Shown: piece by piece, positions 1-6,602 of the stretch | How positions within the stretch are numbered: position 1 is the stretch's first letter | Layout of the letters: each line of letters starts with the position of its first letter | Origin: RGIG1959 sp045604545 | Lineage (GTDB): Bacteria; Bacillota; Clostridia; Oscillospirales; Acutalibacteraceae | Assembly (NCBI GenBank): GCA_045604545.1 | Contig: JAZUOG010000033.1 | Coordinates: forward strand, 1-13,014 | Length of the DNA: 13,014 nucleotides | Direction: 5' to 3' | Notes under the pieces: model-generated | Databases searched by the model: none | The model's input: only the letters and a program-made list of their open reading frames with translations | What the model was told of the DNA's origin: nothing | Program-made: the position numbers and the translations under genes

Positions 1-7
1 CGGATAT

Positions 8-922
8 ATGCTCACGGCATTCTGGCAGGTCGTGATGCTGGCGATTCTCATTGCCACCGGTTTTGCGGCGGACAAGGGCGGCATTTTCACAAAGCCGACG
101 GCGGTCGCGTGCAACAATCTGCTGTTTTACATTATCACGCCCATGATGATCGTCAATGCCTTTCTGAATGTGGAACTGACGGCAGAAAACGGACTCGGGT
201 TTCTGGCGGCGGTCGGCATCGCGGTCGGGTTTCACACGGTGATGTCGTTTGTGATCAGGCTCCTCTATCGCAAAGCGGGAGAGGATCGCCCGATTTTCTG
301 CTTCGGCACGATGTACGGCAATGTCGGCTACATGGGCTTGCCGCTGGCAGGTGCGGTGGCGGGAGACATGGGTGTGTTTTACTGCTCGGCGGCGGTGGCG
401 GTATTCAATGTGTTCGCATTCACCCACGGTGTACGGCTGATGAAGCAGTCGAAAGAGCCGCTCAACTGGAAAAAGTTGCTTATCAATCCCGGCATGATCG
501 GCATTGTGATCGGGTTGCCGCTCTTTTTGCTGAATGTGACCTTGCCCGATGTGATCGCGAGTCCCATTCGTCAGATCGGTTCAATGAACACGCCGCTTGC
601 CATGCTGATGTTTGGCACCTACCTTGCCAACACCGACCTGCCCGAAATGTTCCGCCGCAAGGAAAACTACATCGTGGCGGCGCTCAAATTGCTGATCGTT
701 CCCGTCACGGCCGTGCTTCTGCTGTGGCTTGTCGGTGTGCGGAATGAGCTGTTGCTGGCGGCGGCCGTGTTCACAGCGGCGCCGACCGCCAACAACACGG
801 TGATGTTCTCTGCCAAATACGGACGCGACACAGGTGTGGCGTCCAAGCTGAGCGGGTTCACGACGGTGCTGAGTATTCTGACGATGCCCGTTGTCATCGC
901 TCTTGCCAATATGATCGGATGA
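8..922 (+). CDS. AEC-family (auxin efflux carrier-like) permease
   Basis: This is a 304-residue, almost wholly hydrophobic protein with about ten predicted membrane helices, the size and layout of the AEC (auxin efflux carrier) transporter family. The N-terminus has the family's first helix followed by a short basic loop, and the middle has the usual polar break (around the segment ending in KQSKEPLNWKK) before a second five-helix bundle. A Gly/Pro/Asn-rich stretch near residue 260 (TAAPTANNTVMF) resembles the conserved second-half motif of the family. Substrate is unknown; bacterial members move organic acids, amino acids or other small anions. The start at base 8 agrees with the expected family N-terminus, but only seven bases lie upstream, so neither ribosome binding site nor promoter can be checked. 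It ends at a terminator shared with the convergent downstream gene. Confidence 0.85.
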   Translation: MLTAFWQVVMLAILIATGFAADKGGIFTKPTAVACNNLLFYIITPMMIVNAFLNVELTAENGLGFLAAVGIAVGFHTVMSFVIRLLYRKAGEDRPIFCFGTMYGNVGYMGLPLAGAVAGDMGVFYCSAAVAVFNVFAFTHGVRLMKQSKEPLNWKKLLINPGMIGIVIGLPLFLLNVTLPDVIASPIRQIGSMNTPLAMLMFGTYLANTDLPEMFRRKENYIVAALKLLIVPVTAVLLLWLVGVRNELLLAAAVFTAAPTANNTVMFSAKYGRDTGVASKLSGFTTVLSILTMPVVIALANMIG

Positions 923-930
923 ATTTCGCA

Positions 931-961
931 AAAAAAGCCACCCGTCACGGGTGGCTTTTTT
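931..961. terminator. Bidirectional intrinsic terminator between convergent genes
   Basis: An 8-bp perfect GC-rich stem (GCCACCCG at 937-944, loop TCA, CGGGTGGC at 948-955) is flanked by six A's on the left and six T's on the right. It therefore looks like a hairpin plus U-tract when read on either strand. It sits between the end of the permease gene (922) and the end of the minus-strand lgt gene (970), so it can serve both. Confidence 0.93.
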
Positions 962-969
962 CAATACGG

Positions 970-1737
970 TTATGTCCGGTCGCTGTGTGCGCGCTTTTTG
1001 CGGATATACACGATCACGCCGACAGCAATGAGGATAAGCAGACTGATGATCTGCGATGTGGACAGGACCCACAGTCCTCCGCGTACGGCATCGCCGCGGA
1101 AGTATTCGAGAATAAACCGCATGACGGCATAGGTACATAAATATACCGCTGCGATGGTGCCGTGAGAGACGCGTTTGAAATACAGAATCACCAGTACGAT
1201 GAACAGTATCATCAGCAGTGCGGCTTCCAGAAGCTGAATGGGGAACAGCGGCACTCCCAGAGGCGGGTTGCCGATAGAATCGGTGTAGACCCAGCAAAAC
1301 GGCCCGTCATAGGGCATGCCGTAGCAGCAACCGCCCAGAAGACAGCCGACACGGCCGCAGGCATGCCCGAGCGGGGTGACGGTCGACAGCAGGTCGGCGT
1401 ACTTCGGGAAGGATTCTTTGAACATCCGTGTGTAGATGTACAACCCCAGAATACCGCCCAGCAAGCCTCCGTAAAACACGAAGCCGCCGCTGATGATCTC
1501 GAGCAGGGACAGGCGAAGCTCGATGATGGTCGGCAGTGTGACGATGATGAACAGCAGCTTGGCACCGATGATGGCACCGACAAGGACAAATGCACACGCA
1601 CAAGTCAGGTCGAACGCATCCAAGCCGTAGCGCTTACACATCAGCAACGCCACGCCCGCGGCCAGCACGATGCCGATCACCCAGCAGAGTCCGTAGATCG
1701 GTATACTTTTGCCGAAAATATGAATGAAAGAATCCAT
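970..1737 (-). CDS. lgt: Prolipoprotein diacylglyceryl transferase (Lgt) family membrane protein
   Basis: This 255-residue integral membrane protein has about seven hydrophobic helices and matches the Lgt family. Lgt moves diacylglycerol from phosphatidylglycerol to the lipobox cysteine of pre-lipoproteins. Visible landmarks are GGFVFYGGLLGG (residues 84-95), the Lgt signature region GHACGRVGCLLGGCCYG (124-140, with the essential-type Arg at 129), and EYFRGD near 211-216. It starts at an ATG at 1737 behind an AAGGAGG site (about 1743-1750 on the complement). Two things are odd. The His that E. coli Lgt carries in its FHGG motif is Tyr89 here, and the signature is cysteine-rich (C132, C137, C138) where E. 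coli has an Asn-rich version. This resembles a clostridial Lgt-like subgroup, so family membership is secure but catalysis as true Lgt is inferred. A terminator stands between it and the upstream DUF4190 gene, so it probably has its own transcription or depends on readthrough. Confidence 0.88.
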   Translation of the reverse strand: MDSFIHIFGKSIPIYGLCWVIGIVLAAGVALLMCKRYGLDAFDLTCACAFVLVGAIIGAKLLFIIVTLPTIIELRLSLLEIISGGFVFYGGLLGGILGLYIYTRMFKESFPKYADLLSTVTPLGHACGRVGCLLGGCCYGMPYDGPFCWVYTDSIGNPPLGVPLFPIQLLEAALLMILFIVLVILYFKRVSHGTIAAVYLCTYAVMRFILEYFRGDAVRGGLWVLSTSQIISLLILIAVGVIVYIRKKRAHSDRT

Positions 1738-1762
1738 AACGGCCTCCTTTTGAGGAAAGAAT

Positions 1763-1790
1763 GACCCGATGCCTGAAACAGCATCGGGTC
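1763..1790 (-). terminator. Intrinsic terminator of the DUF4190 gene
   Basis: A perfect 10-bp inverted repeat (GACCCGATGC at 1763-1772 and GCATCGGGTC at 1781-1790, 8-nt loop) lies 26 bp past the stop codon of the minus-strand DUF4190 gene and just before lgt. On the minus strand the trailing T-rich run is short and broken (ATTCTTTCC), so termination may be partial and allow some readthrough into lgt. Confidence 0.75.
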
Positions 1791-1815
1791 GTGTTCTTTT
1801 GTGTTATGCAGGGAA

Positions 1816-2160
1816 TTACAGGTTGTTGAGCTGGTTGTTGAGATCGTTGAGAGCATTGCTGAACTCTTCAAGATCGCCGTTGAGGGCATTGTTGACTTCG
1901 TTGGCAACGCAGATGGTGCAGATGCCGCAGGTGAAGAACAGGATCGCCGTCAGAACAACGGAGATGATGCCCAGCACAAGACCGGCAGTGGCGATGCCGT
2001 GGGGCTCGTTGGCTTCCTTGAGCTTCTTGCCGCTGATGGCGGACAGCACGAGACCGACGATTGCCAGGGGCAGGGCGATGACAGAGAACCAGGTGCCGAG
2101 GAAACCGAAAACGAGGCTGACGATTCCGAGAACGAGACCTGCAATAGCTTGACCTTTCAT
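1816..2160 (-). CDS. Small DUF4190-type membrane protein
   Basis: This is a 114-residue protein with about three hydrophobic helices (roughly residues 5-21, 23-42 and 56-78). The segment IAGLVLGIVSLV near the N-terminus recurs as TAGLVLGIISVV at residues 58-69, the internal duplication typical of DUF4190. Between the repeats is a short basic loop (GKKLKEANEPHG). After the last helix come three cysteines (C78, C81, C84) and a 25-residue acidic, Asn/Leu-rich tail (NDLNNQLNNL at the end) that could form an amphipathic helix or short coiled coil. DUF4190 has no assigned reaction; such proteins are small membrane components of Firmicutes and Actinobacteria. The ATG at 2160 is preceded by AGAGAGGAG on the complement (2171-2180). 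It has its own promoter and terminator, so it is probably a single-gene transcript. Translation and family resemblance are clear; function is unknown. Confidence 0.82.
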   Translation of the reverse strand: MKGQAIAGLVLGIVSLVFGFLGTWFSVIALPLAIVGLVLSAISGKKLKEANEPHGIATAGLVLGIISVVLTAILFFTCGICTICVANEVNNALNGDLEEFSNALNDLNNQLNNL

Positions 2161-2189
2161 AATGAGATTTCTCCTCTCTTGTTAAAAAA

Positions 2190-2214
2190 TGCAGTGCTTT
2201 ACTACAGCACTACA
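2190..2214 (-). repeat. Stem-loop at the 5' end of the DUF4190 transcript
   Basis: TGCAGTGCT (2190-2198) and AGCACTACA (2206-2214) face each other across a 7-nt loop. Read as minus-strand RNA all nine positions pair, one as a G-U wobble. The outer arm begins at or next to the predicted transcription start (about 2211), so the mRNA would begin with a hairpin. It could protect the 5' end, or the DNA could be an operator overlapping the start site; the sequence alone does not decide. Confidence 0.5.
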
Positions 2215-2217
2215 TCA

Positions 2218-2246
2218 TATTTACCATATATTTGCAGAAAAGTCAA
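2218..2246 (-). promoter_or_regulatory. Sigma-A promoter of the DUF4190 gene
   Basis: On the minus strand TTGACT (complement of 2241-2246) is followed after 17 bp by TAAATA (complement of 2218-2223). The -35 matches five of six consensus bases; the -10 is weaker. It is about 58 bp upstream of the start codon in an AT-rich divergent intergenic region. Confidence 0.6.
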
Positions 2247-2352
2247 GACTTCTTTAATAATTTGTGAACACGTGAGCAGACTTCTGTCATGTTTATTATG
2301 TTAACCGCATATGTATTCATCGCCGATAGTAATATAAAAGGAGAGATAAGGT

Positions 2353-3564
2353 ATGAAACGGTTTGTGAGCGTGATGCTGGTGCTGTGTGTGATGCTGTCG
2401 CTGACGGTGACGGGAGAGGAGATCCCGCGGTATATTTACGATGTGGAAACGGCCGAAACGGCGGCGGAGCTGTTGCCGGTTGCGGACAGTTCCGCACTGA
2501 GCGTTGATGCCAAGTCGGCGATTTTGATGGATATGGCGAGCGGAACGGTGCTTTACGAACAGAACATTCATGAGCCGCTTCCCATCGCCTCGGTGACCAA
2601 GGTGATGACACTGCTTCTCGTCATGGAAGCGGTTGATGACGGACGCTTATCGTATGATGAGACGGTGACGACCTCGTCGCGCGCGGCATCGATGGGCGGC
2701 TCGCAGATCTGGCTGGAAGAGAATGAGCAGATGACGGTGAAGGAGCTTCTCAAGGCGGCGGCGGTCGTGTCGGCGAACGATGCGTGCGCGGCGCTGGCGG
2801 AGCATCTGTGCGGAACACTTGAAGCGTTTACGGCGAAAATGAACGAGCGGGCGCGTGAGCTCGGTGCGAAAAACACGCAGTTTGCGGATTGCAGCGGTCT
2901 TGATGACAGCGGCGTGTCCTCTGCCTATGACATTGCGCTGATGTCGCGTGAGCTGATGATGAAACACCCCGACATCACGCAGTTCACCACCGTGTGGATG
3001 GATAGCCTGCGCGGGGGAGAATCGGAGCTTGTCAACACCAACCGTCTGATCCGCTTTTATAACGGGGCGACGGGGCTCAAAACCGGTACAACGAGTGCGG
3101 CGGGATATTGTCTGTCGGCGACCGCCGAGCGGGACGGATTGCCGCTGTGTGCGGTGGTGCTCGGCGGCACGACGACCGATGCCCGTTTCGGTGGGGCGAG
3201 ACATCTTCTCGACTTCGGCTTTGCCAACTATGCGATCTATACACCGCCTGAGGAGAGCCTGCAGTGCGAACCGATTCCCGTGCTTCACGGAACAGCGCCG
3301 AGCGTTTCGGTGACACTGCCCGAGATCAAGGGGCTGTGTGTTGACAAATCGCAACGTGCATCGATCGCCGTGACAACCACAACAGCCACCGATCTGGAGG
3401 CACCTGTCGAAAAAGGGCAGATGGTCGGCGAGGTGATCGTCACGGCAAACGGCGAAGAATTGACACGGTATCCGCTGTGCGCGGGAGAGAGCGTTGAAAA
3501 GATGACACTCTTCAGAGCGTGGTGTCGATTTTTGGCGGCGATGACCGTCGGCAAGGCGGTGTAA
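2353..3564 (+). CDS. dacF: D-alanyl-D-alanine carboxypeptidase (S11 family penicillin-binding protein)
   Basis: This 403-residue enzyme removes the terminal D-Ala from peptidoglycan pentapeptides outside the membrane, tuning cross-linking. A signal peptide occupies about residues 1-20 (MKRF then a hydrophobic core). All three active-site motifs of S11/PBP5-type enzymes are present and well spaced: SVTK with nucleophile Ser80 and Lys83, SAN at 140-142, and KTG at 243-245. The segment after about 285 fits the small beta-rich PBP5 C-terminal domain, and the protein ends in a hydrophobic/amphipathic stretch (residues ~385-403) suitable as a membrane anchor. An AAGGAGA site at 2338-2344 precedes the ATG. 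I see no clear promoter in the 190-bp divergent region on this strand, so a non-sigma-A promoter cannot be excluded (B. subtilis dacF is sporulation-controlled). No terminator follows before pgi. The dacF symbol is chosen by resemblance; dacA/dacB-type paralogues are alternatives. Confidence 0.9.
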   Translation: MKRFVSVMLVLCVMLSLTVTGEEIPRYIYDVETAETAAELLPVADSSALSVDAKSAILMDMASGTVLYEQNIHEPLPIASVTKVMTLLLVMEAVDDGRLSYDETVTTSSRAASMGGSQIWLEENEQMTVKELLKAAAVVSANDACAALAEHLCGTLEAFTAKMNERARELGAKNTQFADCSGLDDSGVSSAYDIALMSRELMMKHPDITQFTTVWMDSLRGGESELVNTNRLIRFYNGATGLKTGTTSAAGYCLSATAERDGLPLCAVVLGGTTTDARFGGARHLLDFGFANYAIYTPPEESLQCEPIPVLHGTAPSVSVTLPEIKGLCVDKSQRASIAVTTTTATDLEAPVEKGQMVGEVIVTANGEELTRYPLCAGESVEKMTLFRAWCRFLAAMTVGKAV

Positions 3565-3630
3565 GCGGACGCAAAGTATGAACTTTTTGTCAAAGTGTAT
3601 AAATTGTTGCAAAAAATTCACTCAAAAGTG

Positions 3631-3659
3631 TTGCAAATTAGAAAAGAATATTGTAAAAT
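3631..3659 (+). promoter_or_regulatory. Sigma-A promoter of pgi
   Basis: TTGCAA (3631-3636), a 17-bp AT-rich spacer, then TAAAAT (3654-3659) fits a vegetative promoter with one mismatch in each box. The predicted start is near 3666, giving a leader of about 55 nt before the pgi ATG. A second TTGCAA copy lies 24 bp upstream (3607-3612) without a matching -10. Confidence 0.75.
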
Positions 3660-3672
3660 AGGGTATACAATG

Positions 3673-3690
3673 AAGAGGAATATTCCTCTT
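3673..3690. promoter_or_regulatory. Perfect 18-bp palindrome in the pgi leader (putative operator)
   Basis: AAGAGGAATATTCCTCTT is an exact palindrome (two 9-bp half sites) with no extension beyond it. It begins about 7 bp after the predicted transcription start and ends 15 bp before the ribosome binding site. The position suits a repressor operator or roadblock; as RNA it would make only a short hairpin with a 4-nt loop. No regulator is encoded nearby, so the binding protein is unknown. Confidence 0.55.
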
Positions 3691-3704
3691 GTGACTTTTG
3701 TTCC

Positions 3705-3710
3705 CGGAGG
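3705..3710 (+). promoter_or_regulatory. Ribosome binding site that sets the pgi start
   Basis: CGGAGG lies 10 nt before the ATG at 3721. The frame is open further upstream to an ATG at 3595, but that ATG is upstream of the predicted promoter and lacks a binding site, so 3721 is preferred. Confidence 0.8.
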
Positions 3711-3720
3711 CGATCAAACT

Positions 3721-5061
3721 ATGGCAGTTACTCTCGATTCCCGATACGTCGGCGGCTTTATCCGTGAGCATGAGCTCGGCGCGATGCAACCGGCGGTGTC
3801 GGCGGCGCACGAAGCGCTCCACAGCGGAACGGGACTCGGCAACGATTTTCTCGGTTGGCTGAATCTCCCCACCGCTTACGATAAAGACGAATTTGCCCGC
3901 ATTCAGGCGGCGGCCGCCCGCATCAAAGAAGATACCGATATCTTCATCGCGATCGGCATCGGCGGATCCTATCTCGGCGCCCGTGCGGCGATCGAGTTTT
4001 TGAAATCCCCGCTGTACAACAACAAGAAAAAGGACACCCCCGATGTGTACTTCGCCGGTAACAGCATCAGCTCCTCGGCGCTGAACGATCTGCTGTCGCT
4101 GTGCGAGGGCAAGCGCGTGTCCATCAACGTGATTTCCAAATCCGGCACCACCACCGAACCCGCCATCGCGTTCCGCGTGCTTCGCGCGTATCTCGAAAAG
4201 ACGGTCGGTGCGGAAGAAGCCAAAAAACGCATTTATGTCACCACCGACCGCGCCCGCGGCACGCTCAAGGCGCTCGCTGACCGTGAAGGTTATGAGACGT
4301 TTGTTGTTCCCGACGATGTCGGCGGTCGTTTCTCGGTGCTGACGGCGGTCGGATTGCTTCCCATCGCGGTGGCAGGCTGTGACATTGCCGCTCTCATGAA
4401 AGGTGCGCAGACCGCTCAGGCGGCGCTCGCCGACCCCGATCTGGCAAACAACGATTGCTACCGTTATGCCGCCCTTCGCAGTATCCTGCATCGTAAGGGT
4501 CGCGCGGTGGAACTGATGGTCAGCTATGAGCCCTGCTGGCAGCTGATGAGCGAATGGTGGAAACAGCTGTACGGCGAAAGCGAAGGCAAGGACGGCAAGG
4601 GCCTGTTCCCGGCGTCCGCCATCTTCTCGACCGACCTCCACTCCCTCGGTCAGTTTGTGCAGGACGGCAGTAACATTCTGTTCGAGACCGCCGTCATGAT
4701 CGACAAAGCGCCCTCGGAACTGGTCATCGAAGAGGATCCCGAGAACGTCGACGGTCTCAACTTCCTCACCGGTCGCCCGATGAGCTTTGTCAACGAAAAG
4801 GCCTTCGAAGGCACCGTGCTTGCACATGCGGACGGCGGCACGCCGACGCTGGTGCTGCATATGCCCGCCGCCGATGAACGCTCGCTCGGCTACATGATCT
4901 ACTTCCTCGAGAAAGCCTGTGCGATCTCGGGCTACATGCTCGGCGTCAACCCGTTTGATCAGCCCGGCGTGGAAAGCTACAAAAAGAATATGTTCGCTCT
5001 GCTCGGCAAACCCGGCTATGAGGAACAAAAACAGGCTCTCGAAGAGAGACTCGGACGATAA
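3721..5061 (+). CDS. pgi: Glucose-6-phosphate isomerase
   Basis: Pgi interconverts glucose-6-phosphate and fructose-6-phosphate in the cytosol, feeding glycolysis, gluconeogenesis and cell-wall sugar synthesis. From the ATG at 3721 the product is 446 residues, close to the short Bacillus-type enzymes (about 450). Visible features are the sugar-phosphate-binding loops GIGGSYLGARA (79-89) and SKSGTTTEP (139-147), PGI signature 1 (DVGGRFSVLTAVG, 199-211), the catalytic-region segments LYGESEGK (283-290) and DLHSLGQ (305-311), and signature 2 (GYMLGVNPFDQPGVESYK, 404-421) ending in the conserved Lys421. The gene has its own promoter and a palindrome in the leader. No strong terminator follows; only a 6-bp hairpin (5077-5091) without a T-tract stands before the next gene, so cotranscription with the P-loop gene is likely. 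Confidence 0.97.
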   Translation: MAVTLDSRYVGGFIREHELGAMQPAVSAAHEALHSGTGLGNDFLGWLNLPTAYDKDEFARIQAAAARIKEDTDIFIAIGIGGSYLGARAAIEFLKSPLYNNKKKDTPDVYFAGNSISSSALNDLLSLCEGKRVSINVISKSGTTTEPAIAFRVLRAYLEKTVGAEEAKKRIYVTTDRARGTLKALADREGYETFVVPDDVGGRFSVLTAVGLLPIAVAGCDIAALMKGAQTAQAALADPDLANNDCYRYAALRSILHRKGRAVELMVSYEPCWQLMSEWWKQLYGESEGKDGKGLFPASAIFSTDLHSLGQFVQDGSNILFETAVMIDKAPSELVIEEDPENVDGLNFLTGRPMSFVNEKAFEGTVLAHADGGTPTLVLHMPAADERSLGYMIYFLEKACAISGYMLGVNPFDQPGVESYKKNMFALLGKPGYEEQKQALEERLGR

Positions 5062-5116
5062 TAAAAAACGGAAAAAACCGTCTTTGACGGTGTGATAGAT
5101 AAAGGAGGACAACATT

Positions 5117-5533
5117 ATGATCACCTTGATTCTCGGTAACAAAGGCTCGGGCAAGACCAAGCGTCTTCTCAACATGTGCGCGGCGGCAACGGACGCTTCC
5201 AACGGCTGTGTCGTGTTCATCGAAAAAGACAGCACGCTGACCTTTGATCTGAGCCATAAGACCCGTCTCGCGGTCGCAGAGGAATACGGCATTGCCGGCT
5301 TCGACGCGCTGTACGGTTATATCGCCGGTATGTGTGCCGGCAACTACGATATCACGGACGTGTTTGTGGATTCGACGCTGAAGATCGGCGGCAGAGACAT
5401 GGAAGGCCTCGCCTGCTTCGTTGAAAAGCTGTCGGCTCTGTGCGAGAAGTCCGGCACCAATGTGGTGATGTCGATCTCTGCCGATCCTGCAGAGATCCCC
5501 GAGCGCCTGAAGGGCATCGTTGAAGCAATCTGA
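5117..5533 (+). CDS. Small P-loop NTPase-like protein of unknown function
   Basis: This is a 138-residue soluble protein. It opens with a beta-strand and a Walker A loop (LGNKGSGKTK, residues 6-15). A central hydrophobic strand ending in Asp (DVFVDST, about residues 80-86) could be Walker B, and a third strand (NVVMSIS) follows near residue 115. It is too short for a kinase with a lid domain or an AAA module, and no signal peptide or membrane segment is visible. It resembles a clostridial family that databases tend to label loosely as ATP-binding or PilT-like; I do not recognise an established function and the PilT label is not supported by anything visible here. The ATG at 5117 follows AAAGGAGG (5101-5108) by 8 nt. 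It lies 55 bp after pgi and ahead of a terminator, so it is the likely end of the pgi transcript. Confidence 0.85.
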   Translation: MITLILGNKGSGKTKRLLNMCAAATDASNGCVVFIEKDSTLTFDLSHKTRLAVAEEYGIAGFDALYGYIAGMCAGNYDITDVFVDSTLKIGGRDMEGLACFVEKLSALCEKSGTNVVMSISADPAEIPERLKGIVEAI

Positions 5534-5544
5534 TGACAAGAGGG

Positions 5545-5575
5545 GCGGCAACGCGGGTCGTTGCCGCTTCCTTTT
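5545..5575 (+). terminator. Intrinsic terminator after the P-loop gene
   Basis: A perfect 9-bp stem (GCGGCAACG at 5545-5553, loop CGGGT, CGTTGCCGC at 5559-5567) is followed by TTCCTTTT. It comes 11 bp after the stop codon and closes the pgi/P-loop transcript ahead of the next promoter. The T-tract is interrupted by two C's. Confidence 0.82.
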
Positions 5576-5639
5576 CGGTGTGTAAGCGAAAAATAATGCC
5601 GCAGTCGATGGATTTTTGCGTAAATTCCGCAAAAATGTA

Positions 5640-5668
5640 TTGACAAATTCTTCGCGCGCGGATATAAT
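5640..5668 (+). promoter_or_regulatory. Fully consensus sigma-A promoter of the yceD-rpmF operon
   Basis: TTGACA (5640-5645), exactly 17 bp, then TATAAT (5663-5668): both boxes and the spacer match the vegetative consensus. The expected start is near 5675, leaving a leader of about 20 nt. The spacer contains an alternating CGCGCGCG tract (5653-5660), unusual beside the AT-rich flanks. Confidence 0.93.
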
Positions 5669-5695
5669 AATCTGCGTGACACTTTGAGGTGGACT

Positions 5696-6202
5696 ATGAT
5701 TTTGCAACTGAAACCGCTTTTTGCGGGAGAGATCGACCGCTTATCGATCGACGCAGAACTCGATTTGTCGTCCTTTCACTTTCACGGAACAGCGCCACTG
5801 GCTCGTCCCGTCAAGGTAAAGGGTGAGATCGTGGTGCGCGCCGACATGCTGTGGCTGACCGCCGCGGCGAGCTACCATTTTGAGGGCGTGTGCGACCGTT
5901 GCCTGGATCCTGTTCATCTGGACATGACGACCGAGATGGAACACATTTTGGTGTCGTCCCTCAGCGGAGAGGAAACCGAAGAGCTGATCCTTGTGGAAAA
6001 CGAGGAGCTGGAGCTCGAGCCTCTTGTGGAAAGCGATATTTTTCTCGATCTTCCCCAAAAAACGCTGTGCAAAAGCGATTGCCGCGGTCTGTGTCAACAT
6101 TGCGGCAAAAATCTCAACGACGGACTCTGTGGCTGTCGGGAAGAGAAGGTCGATCCCCGCATGGCGGTGCTTGCCTCCTTGCTGACGGACGACGCAGAGT
6201 GA
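5696..6202 (+). CDS. yceD: YceD / DUF177 family protein
   Basis: This 168-residue protein is of the DUF177 family, almost always encoded directly before rpmF. Its E. coli homologue YceD is linked to 23S rRNA accumulation, so a role in large-subunit biogenesis is the working view; no reaction is known. Eight cysteines form likely metal sites: CDRC (C66, C69) in the middle, and C125, C129, C133, C136, C145 and C147 in the C-terminal segment that reads CKSDCRGLCQHCG and then CGC. The linker between the two groups is strongly acidic (many Glu, residues ~91-113). I chose the ATG at 5696 behind GAGGTGG; a TTG four codons upstream overlaps that ribosome binding site and is unlikely. It is the first gene after the consensus promoter and is 33 bp from rpmF. 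Confidence 0.92.
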   Translation: MILQLKPLFAGEIDRLSIDAELDLSSFHFHGTAPLARPVKVKGEIVVRADMLWLTAAASYHFEGVCDRCLDPVHLDMTTEMEHILVSSLSGEETEELILVENEELELEPLVESDIFLDLPQKTLCKSDCRGLCQHCGKNLNDGLCGCREEKVDPRMAVLASLLTDDAE

Positions 6203-6235
6203 ACCTTATTATATCATAGTTAAGGAGGTGCTGAC

Positions 6236-6418
6236 ATGGCGGTACCGAAGAGAAAACATTCCAAGGCTCGTCGCGACAAGAGACGTAACAATGTTTGGAA
6301 GATGGACGCGCCGGCGCTCATGAAGTGCCCGCAGTGCGGCGAATACAAGCGCCCGCACCGTCTGTGTGGCAGTTGCGGCTATTACAACGGCAAACAAGTT
6401 GTGAAGGTGGAAGGCTGA
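6236..6418 (+). CDS. rpmF: 50S ribosomal protein L32
   Basis: The product is 60 residues with the universal L32 start MAVPKRKHSKAR, a very basic N-terminal extension that penetrates the ribosome, and a zinc ribbon with four cysteines (CPQC at 31-34 and CGSC at 44-47). It is therefore the zinc-binding (C+) form rather than the cysteine-free paralogue some bacteria induce under zinc limitation. A full AAGGAGGTG site (6222-6230) precedes the ATG. Its pairing with yceD under a consensus promoter fits the high expression needed for a ribosomal protein. In many bacteria plsX follows rpmF; here a DUF512 gene does. Confidence 0.98.
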   Translation: MAVPKRKHSKARRDKRRNNVWKMDAPALMKCPQCGEYKRPHRLCGSCGYYNGKQVVKVEG

Positions 6419-6569
6419 TTTTAACAAGGCTTTCTTCCGGTCGCCGTGCGACCCCAAACGGACAGAGCTGTAACAATGGTCATCGGCAGGATCACTGCCC
6501 TTTACGACGTTGCAACGGCAGGCGTTTTTGTCTGCATTCGCGACGAAAAAGGGAGCGGCGATTCTGCTT

Positions 6570-6598
6570 TTGCCATTTTTAGAGCTCTGTTTTATTAT
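6570..6598 (+). promoter_or_regulatory. Possible internal promoter before the DUF512 gene
   Basis: TTGCCA (6570-6575), 17 bp, TATTAT (6593-6598) resembles a sigma-A promoter at the end of the 201-bp rpmF-DUF512 gap. The predicted start (about 6605) would leave a leader of only ~15 nt that just includes the ribosome binding site. No terminator is visible in the gap, so readthrough from the 5640 promoter is also expected. The rest of the gap (6419-6569) shows only a weak 6-bp hairpin (6439-6453) and no convincing gene. Confidence 0.4.
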
Positions 6599-6602
6599 GT
6601 CG

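Noticed and set aside
3595..3720. Upstream start for pgi adding 42 residues
   Set aside because: The ATG precedes the predicted promoter, has no ribosome binding site, and the added residues do not belong to the family; CGGAGG before 3721 decides.
5077..5091. ACCGTC/GACGGT hairpin between pgi and the P-loop gene
   Set aside because: Only six base pairs and no T-tract follow, so it is not a credible terminator.
3622..5292. 556-codon open frame on the minus strand over pgi
   Set aside because: Its product is rich in Arg/His/Gly with no recognisable family or ribosome binding site. It is antisense to an unmistakable pgi; GC-rich codon use that avoids TTA, CTA and TCA leaves the opposite strand free of stops.
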